Notes: generated from the sequence alone by a model not told the origin. Shown: positions 1 to 5,279, numbered from the stretch's first letter. The stretch: DNA of 5,279 bases from CAYSBK01 sp964429265 (GCA_964429265.1 CAYSBK010000160.1:1-5279); one strand, 5' to 3'. Made by a program: numbers and translations.

Positions 1-4
1 GCGG

Positions 5-679
5 TCAGCGTGAGGGCGGTGGTGTTCGCGGGCGAGGATGGTTGAAGGGGGTGTAGTGCCGGGGAGGTTTGCTGAAACGAAAGGTGAGGAACAGAGCCAG
101 GCCGAAACAGAGCAGGGTCGGCGGCTCTGGGGTGGTTGAGGTAATAATCAGGCCGAAGCTGTTGAGCAGGCCCGAGTCGGCATACATAGTGTCGTTTACC
201 TGGAGTCGCCACCGCCCGGAGGCATCGCAACCGTCGAAGACGGCAAGTGGTGTTCGGGGGGTGAATCGGCCTGCAAATGGCGGTACGGCCTGCTGAATGG
301 GTACGGGTGCTTCGTCGTCGAATACGGTTGCCGCGTAATCCTGGCCGGGGAAGAACTCGAAGGGGTTGTAGAAATTAAGCCAGCAGGTATCGCCGCTGGG
401 GCCGACGAGCCTGAGCTGCAGGTCGAAGACGCTGGTGTGGGTTATGTCAACGGTGACATCGAGGTCGGCTACGATGACGTGGTCCGGGACGACTATTATG
501 GCGTCATCCATTGGTCCCCTGCCGTATGGGGCGTCGGGGCAAGCGGGAGAAGGGATGGGCAGGCCGAACTGCCGCTGGTAGTGGTGGACATGGGTAGCGG
601 TTGACGTGGAGGAAAAGAGCAGTGGCCCCGCGGTAACCGCAAGAAGAAGAATTCGTCGCACTGTCGGCCGCGCATCCAT
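5..679 (-). CDS. Secreted P-domain protein with PEP-CTERM sorting signal
   Basis: A 224-residue exported protein of unknown specific function. Residues 1-28 look like a signal peptide: a basic start with Arg8-Arg9, then a hydrophobic run (ILLLAVTAGPLLF). Residues about 57-182 resemble the proprotein-convertase P-domain (P/Homo B), a beta-sandwich often attached to secreted proteases and cell-surface proteins. Signs are VTVDITHT, DLQLRLVGPSGD, DGCDASGRWRLQVND and a D-S-G-L-L-N-S-F stretch near the end. Pro184-Glu185-Pro186 followed by a hydrophobic segment (187-200) and Arg201 is a PEP-CTERM signal, normally processed by an exosortase in exopolysaccharide-producing bacteria. The tail after the membrane segment is about 23 residues and rich in Pro and Arg, longer than is usual. 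The frame is open up to 853, but I chose the ATG at 679 because it directly precedes the signal peptide and the upstream part overlaps the parA end. No protease domain is present. Fold and sorting signal are fairly sure; role unknown. Confidence 0.8.
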   Translation of the reverse strand: MDARPTVRRILLLAVTAGPLLFSSTSTATHVHHYQRQFGLPIPSPACPDAPYGRGPMDDAIIVVPDHVIVADLDVTVDITHTSVFDLQLRLVGPSGDTCWLNFYNPFEFFPGQDYAATVFDDEAPVPIQQAVPPFAGRFTPRTPLAVFDGCDASGRWRLQVNDTMYADSGLLNSFGLIITSTTPEPPTLLCFGLALFLTFRFSKPPRHYTPFNHPRPRTPPPSR

Positions 680-688
680 ACCCAGCCT

Positions 689-806
689 GTTCCCGGAACG
701 GACGAATTTTCGGCACGCACCTTGCCGGACGGTTATTGTAACCTGCCGCTGGGCGGCAAGACAGCAAAAAATTATTTTTTGCGGTTTTTTGTCCGGCGGG
801 TGCCGG
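689..806. other. Intergenic region packed with six inverted repeats
   Basis: The 139 nt between the parA stop and the PEP-CTERM gene start hold six successive dyads: 689-699 (GTTCC-C-GGAAC), 711-727 (CGGCA, 7-nt spacer, TGCCG), 731-743 (GGTTA-TTG-TAACC), 742-760 (8-bp stem, 3-nt loop), 764-782 (GCAAAAAA-TTA-TTTTTTGC) and 793-806 (CCGGC-GGGT-GCCGG). The 742-760 stem is complete only as minus-strand RNA, where one pair becomes G-U. The minus-strand hexamer TACAAT (740-735) is a possible -10 box about 55 nt before the start codon, but no good -35 box is seen. The 764-782 hairpin has a T6 run in its 3' arm on both strands and could be a weak bidirectional terminator, although its stem is mostly A-T. 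These elements could form the parA transcript end and the PEP-CTERM gene leader or operator. This is inference. Confidence 0.4.
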
Positions 807-818
807 TGGAGGATGTGG

Positions 819-2045
819 TTACTTGACCTCGACGACGGAGTTGAAATCGCCAAAGGGGTTGGGTTCGGTCCACTCGTTGTAGGGGTCCTGCTGCCACTGG
901 CCGTCGACGACGAGTCGGTAGCGATACTTGCCCGCGGGCAGCTTGAGCTTGGTCTGCCAGACGCCGCCTTGGCCGACTTTTTCGAGGGGGTTGTTCTGTG
1001 GTTGCCAGTTGTTGAAGTCGCCGGCGAGCTGTACGGTCTTGGCGTGGGGGTAGAGTGTTACGAAGACCAGGGCGTCGCCGACCTGGTTGACGCCGTAGTA
1101 GTCGCAGAGCTTGGCGTCGATGTTGGTATCGATATCGGTGGTGCGTTCGGGGGCATCAGGTGTTTGTGGTGGTTTGGGGGCGGGGGTTCCTGCGGCCTGC
1201 AGCAGTTCATCGGCGGTGGCGCTGATGGCCTGGAGCTGATCGGCGAGGGAGTTGACCATTTCGTGTCGCTGGGCCTGGATATCGGCACCCAAGACTTCGT
1301 CGGCGAGGCTGGCAAAATCCTTTGTGCCCTTGCTGGCGGGGTCGTACTCGGTGATCGGCTGGCCGAGGCTGGCGGCCTCCTTTATTTTGGTGTTGAAGTT
1401 GACGACGGTCTTGAACATTTTGTCGCCGAAGTGCTTTCTCAATTCGGCAAGGATTTCGCGTGCCATTTTGGTCCGTATGTCGTACATACTTGCCAGGACC
1501 TTCACGTTTACGTGCTGACCGCAGCGTTTGCAAAGGATGCTGAGGGTTTCAAGTTGTTTGCTGAGGCCGTGGAGGCAGAAATAGCCGGTCTCGACGGGGA
1601 CGATGACATCGGTTGCGGCGCGCAGGGCGTTGAATGTGAGCAGCCCGACGGCGGGCGGGCAGTCGATTATCGCAAAATCGTGGTCGTTTTTGACTTCGGC
1701 GAGTGTATCCTTGAGGCAGGTTTCACGGTTGGGCAGTCCGGCGGTTTGCTGCTCAAATGCGGACAGGTCGATGCTTGCGGGGGCGAGCTGGAGGTTGTCG
1801 TTGATCTGCCAGAGTATCTCGGCGAGCTTGATAGGCTCGTTGCGGCTTCTGCTGACCAGCACGTCGTAGGTACTCTGCTCGATTTGTTCTTCTGGTACGG
1901 CCAGGCCGACGGCGCAATGGGACTGGGGGTCCATATCGACCAACAGGGTTTTTCACCCGGCGCGCGCCAGAGCGCTGGCGAGGTTGATTGCGACGGTGGT
2001 TTTGCCACATCCTCCCTTTTGATTAACGACGGCTATCGTTCTCAT
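819..2045 (-). pseudogene. ParA/Soj-type ATPase fused to CBM48 glycogen-binding domain, interrupted by an in-frame TGA
   Basis: Read through, this is a 408-codon frame. Residues 1-30 begin MRTIAVVNQKGGCGKTT, the deviant Walker A motif of ParA/MinD-family ATPases. Codon 31 is TGA (1955-1953). The same frame continues with KTLLVDMDPQSH (Walker A'), FAIIDCPP near 126-131 (Walker B) and the ParA-typical GYFCLHGLSKQLETL and SMYDIRTKMAREIL. ParA homology ends near 260; an Ala/Pro/Thr-rich linker follows. Residues about 320-408 form a CBM48/AMPK-beta-like domain (VQLAGDFNNW, LPAGKYRYRLVVDGQW), keeping Trp347, Trp384 and Asn402 at positions that bind sugar in AMPK beta. The ATG at 2045 follows GAGAGG by six bases. 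No frame change occurs at the stop, so one base substitution (for example CGA to TGA) explains it. Without readthrough, only a P-loop-less protein could be made, from TTG at 1943 (374 aa). I call it a pseudogene with reservation; readthrough or a base error remain possible. No parB is seen here. Confidence 0.8.
1953..1955 (-). other. In-frame TGA codon inside the parA-like frame
   Basis: The minus strand reads GCC GGG TGA AAA ACC CTG TTG GTC GAT ATG GAC. Homology to ParA is continuous on both sides, in the same frame. In the family this position lies between the helix after the P-loop and the next beta strand, and commonly holds Lys, Arg, Tyr, His or Trp. Genes in the window use TGG for Trp, and the PEP-CTERM gene ends with TGA, so a changed genetic code is not supported. 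Confidence 0.85.
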
Positions 2046-2115
2046 CGTAGGCCTCTCGAGTTTGTGTAGACTCCATACCTGCCGGGAAAAATGGCTTTGG
2101 CAGCCGAAACACCAG

Positions 2116-2143
2116 CCTGTTAGATTATTCGGCAAATAACAGG
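2116..2143. promoter_or_regulatory. Inverted repeat upstream of parA (candidate operator)
   Basis: CCTGTTA (2116-2122) and TAACAGG (2137-2143) are perfect 7-bp inverted arms, 14 bp apart, so the arm centres are 21 bp (two helical turns) apart. The spacer holds AATAAT on the minus strand (2129-2124), a 5-of-6 match to a -10 box, but no matching -35 box is evident. The element lies 71-98 nt before the parA ATG in the 212-nt gap after the E2 gene, where I see no gene and no convincing E2 terminator. A dimeric regulator site is an inference. Confidence 0.3.
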
Positions 2144-2257
2144 GAAAAACTTTATGGTTTTATGGGACGAGCCGATAAAAAGGTTTCGTGGTGGGAAGGT
2201 GGCATTGTGCGCTAACGGTTGTGGAACCAACGGCGGCAATTTGCGGGCCGGGAGTGC

Positions 2258-3340
2258 TTATGCAAATTGGTTGGTGTCCTCGAGCGTTTTTTTTACGTGG
2301 TCGAGGAACTGGCTGGCATAGGCGCCGTTTGCGATCCTGTGGTCGACGGACAGGGTCAGGGCCATCAACTTTCGTACGAGGAACCGCGGCCCGGCCGGCG
2401 ACGGCTGGACGTCGGGCACGCAGGTGTCGGTTATCCGGCCGATGCCGAGTATGCAACACTGGCCTGGAACGACGATGGGGATGAAGGAGGTTACGCGATA
2501 CATTCCGAGGTTGCTGATGGTTATGCAGGGCTCTGCGAGGTCGTCCGGGGTGAGCTTGTTCAGCAGGGCCTTTTGCTGGAGGTCCGCCCTTTCGCGGGCG
2601 AGGCGGGTGAGGTCCTTGGTGTTGACGTTCCTCAGAACCGGCGCGACCACGCCGCCGGGTGAATCGACTGCAAAGGCGACGTCGAAGGTGTCGGGCAGTT
2701 CGATAAGGTCCTGTGCCAATCGCCCGGCCATAAGGGGGTAGTTTTCGAGGGCCTTTGCGACGGCGGCGATTATGAAATCATCGTAGGCGATCCTGACAGG
2801 GCTGGTGCGGTTGAGTCGAGAGCGTAACTCGACGAGGTCGGTTACGTCGGCGCGGACATTGAGATAGAAGCAGGGGATTTCGCGCTTTGAGCGGAGCATT
2901 TTTGCGGCGGTGGCGCGTTGCCTGGCGGAGAGGCGGACGGTCTGGCCGAGCTTGACGTGCTGAGGCGTGGTGACGGTTGCGGCCTCGGCGGGGTTGTTGT
3001 GTTGGGGGGTGTGCGGGTCGGCCGGAGCCGGCCGGGGTGGCGTTGATGCTGCGGCGGCGGCCCGGGCGCCGGCTTCGATAAGGTCGGCGGGGACAGGTTC
3101 ATCCTTATCGGCGATAATGAGCACGGGCTGGCCCGGCAGGACGACGGTGCCGGGCTGGACGAAGATGTGCCTGACGAAGCCGTCGGCTGGGGACTCGACC
3201 TCGACGGCGGCCTTGTCGGTCTCGATTTCGAAAAGGGCCTGTCCGCTGGTGACGTGCTGGCCGTGCTCGACCTTGTATTGGATGAGCCGGGCGTCTTCCA
3301 TCGCGGAGCCCAGCTTCGGGAGTTTGACTTGCGTTACCAA
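2258..3340 (-). CDS. 2-oxo acid dehydrogenase E2-type acyltransferase (dihydrolipoamide acyltransferase)
   Basis: A 360-residue E2-type protein, the lipoate-bearing acyltransferase of pyruvate or related dehydrogenase complexes, moving an acyl group from lipoyl-lysine to CoA in the cytoplasm. Residues 3-80 are a lipoyl domain (VKLPKLGSAMEDA, EIETDKAAVEVESP; lipoylated Lys43). Residues about 90-128 are an Ala/Pro-rich linker. Residues about 134-355 are the catalytic domain (SARQRATAAKMLRSK, ITISNLGM, SVDHRIANGA). Two oddities: no recognisable E3/peripheral-subunit-binding domain lies between them, making it shorter than the usual 400-plus residues, and the motif DHRxxDG reads DHRIANG, with His334 kept but Asn338 in place of Asp. 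The frame opens to 3454, but a promoter lies inside that extension, so I chose TTG at 3340, which starts the lipoyl domain at its normal place. No strong ribosome-binding site supports it. E1 and E3 genes are not in the window, so the acyl substrate is unknown. Confidence 0.88.
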   Translation of the reverse strand: MVTQVKLPKLGSAMEDARLIQYKVEHGQHVTSGQALFEIETDKAAVEVESPADGFVRHIFVQPGTVVLPGQPVLIIADKDEPVPADLIEAGARAAAAASTPPRPAPADPHTPQHNNPAEAATVTTPQHVKLGQTVRLSARQRATAAKMLRSKREIPCFYLNVRADVTDLVELRSRLNRTSPVRIAYDDFIIAAVAKALENYPLMAGRLAQDLIELPDTFDVAFAVDSPGGVVAPVLRNVNTKDLTRLARERADLQQKALLNKLTPDDLAEPCITISNLGMYRVTSFIPIVVPGQCCILGIGRITDTCVPDVQPSPAGPRFLVRKLMALTLSVDHRIANGAYASQFLDHVKKTLEDTNQFA

Positions 3341-3406
3341 AAGACGAAAACCCTGAACATTCAGACCAACATTGTGTTCGCCGTTATACCGGCCCGAGGT
3401 CCCGGC

Positions 3407-3435
3407 AGTATAGCACGGCGGCGGCGGCCAGACAA
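3407..3435 (-). promoter_or_regulatory. Sigma70-like promoter for the E2 gene
   Basis: On the minus strand TTGTCT (3435-3430, four of six matches to TTGACA) and TATACT (3412-3407, five of six matches to TATAAT) are separated by exactly 17 nt. Transcription would begin near 3400, about 60 nt before the TTG start. It lies downstream of the hsp20 terminator, which fits a separate transcription unit for the E2 gene, and it argues against translation starting at 3454. Confidence 0.6.
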
Positions 3436-3513
3436 ACCAAAACGCGGCTGACACCGGGCGCGGGTGGGGCGGCGCCGTTGCGAGCGGGGCGAGGGCATTG
3501 CAGCGGACGGCGC

Positions 3514-3553
3514 AAAAAAAACTGTGCCGCCCGGGACCAGATGGGCGACACAG
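3514..3553 (-). terminator. Intrinsic terminator of the hsp20 gene
   Basis: On the minus strand an 11-bp stem (3553-3543 paired with 3532-3522, including one G-U pair) closes a 10-nt loop and is followed at once by eight T residues (3521-3514). The stem is GC-rich, with arms CTGTGTCGCCC and GGGCGGCACAG. It begins 48 nt after the hsp20 stop codon. The single wobble pair is stable only in minus-strand RNA, which supports the direction. Confidence 0.88.
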
Positions 3554-3600
3554 GTACCATAACTTGCGAGCCCTGTTGGCGTAATGGGTTTCCAGGGTGC

Positions 3601-4047
3601 TTACTGGGTTTTGACCTTGACCTTTACCGCTTTGGCCTGCTCGGCTTTCGGCAGCCTGACGGTCAACACGCCGTCCTTGCAGGTTGCGTCGATCTTGGAG
3701 GTGTCGACCTCGGCGGGCAGGTTCAACTCCCGCCTGAAGCTGCCGTAGGCCCTTTCGACGTGGTAATAGCCCTTCTCTTTCTTCTCGTGCTGCTCTTTCT
3801 TCTCGCCGCTGATGGTAAGGGTGTTGCCTTGTACGGCGATGTCGATGTCCTCTGCCTTGCAGCCCGGCAGTTCTGCGTTGACGATTATCTCGTTGTCATT
3901 TTCGGCGATGTCAACAGCAGGCCAGGCTACCGGATGGGCGAGCGGGCTGTCCCAGTCGCCGAAGAAGTTGCGGAAAAGGTCGTCCATTTCCCTGTGAAGC
4001 CTTGCCAACGGGGTTCTCTGGTTTCTTGTTGCAGGTAACCACGCCAT
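3601..4047 (-). CDS. Small heat-shock protein, Hsp20/alpha-crystallin family
   Basis: A 148-residue small heat-shock protein, an ATP-independent holdase that binds unfolding proteins in the cytoplasm and forms oligomers. The N-terminal arm (1-41) contains the family-typical LARLHREMDDLFRNFF. The alpha-crystallin domain spans about residues 42-134: AVDIAENDNEIIVNAELPG, ITISGEKK-like LTISGEKKEQ, ERAYGSFRRELNLP and the conserved DGVLTVRLPK. The C-terminal tail ends VKVKVKTQ; VKV fits the [IV]-x-[IV] oligomer-anchoring motif. Length is normal for bacterial Hsp20. An ATG at 4053 is also in frame, but the Shine-Dalgarno stretch overlaps it and sits 8 nt from the ATG at 4047, so I chose 4047. The gene forms its own unit: a terminator follows within 50 nt. 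No CIRCE element or clear heat-shock promoter was found upstream. Confidence 0.96.
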   Translation of the reverse strand: MAWLPATRNQRTPLARLHREMDDLFRNFFGDWDSPLAHPVAWPAVDIAENDNEIIVNAELPGCKAEDIDIAVQGNTLTISGEKKEQHEKKEKGYYHVERAYGSFRRELNLPAEVDTSKIDATCKDGVLTVRLPKAEQAKAVKVKVKTQ

Positions 4048-4052
4048 AGCCA

Positions 4053-4060
4053 TCACCTCC
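4053..4060 (-). promoter_or_regulatory. Strong Shine-Dalgarno sequence of hsp20
   Basis: GGAGGTGA on the minus strand is a near-complete anti-16S match, 8 nt (measured from GGAGG) before the ATG at 4047. It decides that start over the in-frame ATG at 4053, which overlaps the motif. It is the only strong site of this kind in the window, consistent with high demand for Hsp20 translation. Confidence 0.85.
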
Positions 4061-4072
4061 TTTCGCACTTCA

Positions 4073-4086
4073 ACCAACTAGTTAGT
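4073..4086. promoter_or_regulatory. Near-perfect 14-bp palindrome upstream of hsp20
   Basis: ACCAACTAGTTAGT is a palindrome with one mismatched pair (4075/4084) around the perfect 8-mer AACTAGTT (4076-4083). It lies just upstream of the hsp20 ribosome-binding site, 26 nt from the start codon, and so within the leader or near the promoter. It could be an operator or a small RNA hairpin; no known heat-shock repressor site matches. Confidence 0.25.
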
Positions 4087-4301
4087 CTGACGTTTGTTGC
4101 CGCATTTTGAACGACTCGCTTATCGTATTTGCAAAGTGCGTGCCAGATCGGCGGGGCCTGCGGCGGGTGCAAAAACGGGTTTTTTGGGGGCGGCAGGGCT
4201 GTTTTTGGTGCCAATTTGGCAGCGAAGCGGGCGTGTGGGCTGCAGGTGTTTGCAGGTCGGCGGCTCGGCGGCAGGGGCGGGCAGGGTGCGCGGAGGTTGT
4301 G

Positions 4302-4329
4302 TTGACACGGGGCGGGGTTGAAATACAAT
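4302..4329 (+). promoter_or_regulatory. Sigma70 promoter for tRNA-His
   Basis: TTGACA (4302-4307, perfect -35) and TACAAT (4324-4329, five of six -10) are separated by 16 nt. Transcription would begin near 4336, giving a leader of about 25 nt before the tRNA. The membrane protein gene at 4551 may be read from the same promoter, as no terminator is seen between them. Confidence 0.75.
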
Positions 4330-4359
4330 AGGCCGGTTTGAGGTGTTGAAGTTTTTTCC

Positions 4360-4434
4360 GGTGAGAGTAGCTCAGTTGGACAGAGCACTGGATTGTGGTT
4401 CCAGGGGTCGCGGGTTCAAATCCCGTCTCTCACC
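4360..4434 (+). tRNA. tRNA-His (anticodon GTG)
   Basis: A complete cloverleaf folds: acceptor stem GTGAGAG (4361-4367) with CTCTCAC (4427-4433), D stem GCTC/GAGC (4370-4373, 4383-4386), anticodon stem CTGGA/TCCAG (4388-4392, 4400-4404) around loop TTGTGGT, and T stem GCGGG/CCCGT around TTCAAAT. The anticodon GTG (4395-4397) reads His codons. The encoded G at 4360 is the extra G(-1) that marks tRNA-His, facing discriminator C73 at 4434. The 3' CCA is not encoded and must be added after transcription. Confidence 0.97.
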
Positions 4435-4550
4435 CTTGTTTTGTTTCGGGTTATTGTGGGGGTTGAGCGGCGGGATGCGCGTGGGGCGTTGGGCAGGTGG
4501 GGGCTGTACGAGGGCGTGCCGAGGGGCGGGATAATCGGACAGACATCCAT
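4435..4550 (+). other. G-tract-rich spacer between tRNA-His and the membrane protein gene
   Basis: This 116-nt stretch has no gene. Between 4448 and 4530 it carries nine runs of three or more G on the plus strand. GATAAT at 4530-4535 resembles a -10 box but has no -35 partner, and would leave almost no leader. No terminator for the tRNA is evident; an ACCC/GGGT pairing around 4432-4451 is too short and lacks a T run. Confidence 0.4.
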
Positions 4551-5279
4551 ATGAGCAGCGTGGAGAAGCAGGATAATTGCCGCGGCGGGGTCGGCGGCGT
4601 GACGACGACGGCGGTCCTGTACGGGGTGGTTGTTTTCTTCGGCGCGTTCCTTCTGTTCGTGGTTCAGCCGCTAATGGGCAAGTACCTTTTGCCGTGGTTC
4701 GGCGGCGGGCCGGAGGTCTGGAGTGCTTGCATACTGTTCTTTCAGTTGCTTTTGCTGGGGGGTTATGCGTATGCACACCTGGTTGTAAGGCGATTTCAGC
4801 CTCGCGTTCAGGTGTTTGTTCACCTTGTCGTGGTGGCGGCGGCGGTTATCTTGCTGCCGGTGGAGCCGGGGGGTGCGGGAGGGCCGGAGGTTGCGGGCAG
4901 ACCTGTGCTGCAGATTATGCGGATACTGATGATATGCGTGGGGCTGCCGTATTTTGTGCTTTCTGCGACGGGTCCGCTGATGCAGGCGTGGTTCAGCCGG
5001 GTCAACGGGGGACGGGGGGTGTACAGGCTGTATGCGTTTTCGAACAGCGGGTCGCTAATTGCTCTGTTGAGCTATCCGTTTGTTGTGGAGCCGTTGTTTT
5101 CGCGGGGCGTGCAGGCGTGGGCGTGGTCGGCGGGCTTTCTGGCATTTGGCTTGGTGGTGGTTCTTTGCGGGGCGGTTTTGTGGAGGTCCAGCCGATCTGG
5201 GCTGACGGTGGGCGGGGGTGGTGACGAGAAGAGGACGGCCGCGCAATCGGGGGGGAAGTTGAGGTGGGCGCTGTGGTTT
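4551..5279 (+). CDS. Fused MFS/spermidine-synthase-like membrane protein, N-terminal part (runs off the window)
   Basis: The first 243 codons of an open frame with no stop before the window end. The sequence matches what I know of the N-terminal membrane half of proteins annotated as fused MFS/spermidine synthase: FLLFVVQPLMGKYLLPWFGG (34-52), EVWSACILFFQLLLLGGYAYAH (a core family stretch around 55-76), GLPYFVLSATGPLMQAWF and LYAFSNSGSLIALLSYP. Membrane segments are likely near residues 22-40, 57-78, 85-103, 120-140, 160-178 and 190-212, with a charged Gly-rich loop at 214-236 before a further helix begins (LRWALWF). Full-length relatives are several hundred residues longer and often carry an aminopropyltransferase-like methyltransferase fold; whether this one does cannot be seen. 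Substrate and function are unknown. I chose the ATG at 4551 as the first in-frame one; no good ribosome-binding site precedes it, and GTG at 4560 or 4599 are alternatives. It follows tRNA-His on the same strand. Confidence 0.85.
   Translation, partial: MSSVEKQDNCRGGVGGVTTTAVLYGVVVFFGAFLLFVVQPLMGKYLLPWFGGGPEVWSACILFFQLLLLGGYAYAHLVVRRFQPRVQVFVHLVVVAAAVILLPVEPGGAGGPEVAGRPVLQIMRILMICVGLPYFVLSATGPLMQAWFSRVNGGRGVYRLYAFSNSGSLIALLSYPFVVEPLFSRGVQAWAWSAGFLAFGLVVVLCGAVLWRSSRSGLTVGGGGDEKRTAAQSGGKLRWALWF

Noticed and set aside
1953..1955. TGA read as tryptophan or selenocysteine
   Set aside because: Trp is encoded by TGG in the window, the PEP-CTERM gene uses TGA as its stop, no other real gene has an internal TGA, and selenocysteine has no role at this ParA site.
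606..2069. Long plus-strand open frame of 487 codons opposite the parA-like gene
   Set aside because: It is antisense to a frame with clear ParA and CBM48 motifs, is rich in Gly, Val and Asp as expected of a shadow in GC-rich DNA, and has no recognisable domain.
3341..3454. N-terminal extension of the E2 protein to an ATG at 3454
   Set aside because: The extra 38 residues resemble no E2 sequence and contain the promoter found at 3407-3435.
4064..4140. CGCACTT (4064-4070) and AAGTGCG (4134-4140) as a long-range inverted repeat near hsp20
   Set aside because: Seven-bp arms more than 60 bp apart are expected by chance and do not extend.
4149..4217. Possible plus-strand terminator-like hairpin with a following T5 run
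   Set aside because: The stem has a mismatch and a long loop, and no plus-strand gene lies upstream that would need it.
4360..4550. tRNA-His as an integration site of a mobile element
   Set aside because: No integrase, no repeat of the tRNA 3' end and no composition break were seen in the window.
4577..5224. Plus-strand open frame of 215 codons overlapping the membrane protein gene
   Set aside because: It is a Gly/Cys-rich out-of-frame shadow; the frame starting at 4551 has clear family motifs and membrane segments and stays open to the window end.

Overview
The window is a GC-rich bacterial segment that looks like a chromosome of a planctomycete-type bacterium, possibly the Phycisphaerae/Sedimentisphaerales side. 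This rests on a PEP-CTERM exported protein, a ParA ATPase fused to a glycogen-binding (CBM48/AMPK-beta type) domain, an N-terminal half of a fused MFS/spermidine-synthase-like membrane protein, and mostly weak Shine-Dalgarno signals. The taxonomic call is inference; no rRNA or marker gene is present.

Layout. Four genes lie on the minus strand and read right to left. (1) A small heat-shock protein of the Hsp20/alpha-crystallin family (3601-4047) has an excellent ribosome-binding site and ends in a clear intrinsic terminator (3514-3553). (2) A 2-oxo acid dehydrogenase E2-type acyltransferase (2258-3340) has its own sigma70-like promoter (3407-3435). (3) A ParA-like ATPase with a C-terminal CBM48 domain (819-2045) is cut by one in-frame TGA right after the Walker A region. 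(4) A secreted P-domain protein ends in a PEP-CTERM sorting signal (5-679). A tRNA-His gene (4360-4434) with a good promoter lies divergently on the plus strand. It is followed by the start of a polytopic membrane protein that runs off the window (4551-5279).

The genes do not form an obvious single pathway. The terminator after hsp20 and the promoter before the E2 gene show that they are separate transcription units. Gaps of about 210 nt (E2 to parA) and 139 nt (parA to the PEP-CTERM gene) are large for one tight operon. Both gaps contain inverted repeats.

Most worth a second look: the ParA-CBM48 fusion, which suggests a positioning ATPase tethered to glycogen or a similar alpha-glucan; the lone TGA in its reading frame; the E2 protein that lacks a recognisable peripheral-subunit-binding domain and has Asn in place of the usual catalytic-motif Asp; and the run of six inverted repeats ahead of the PEP-CTERM gene.
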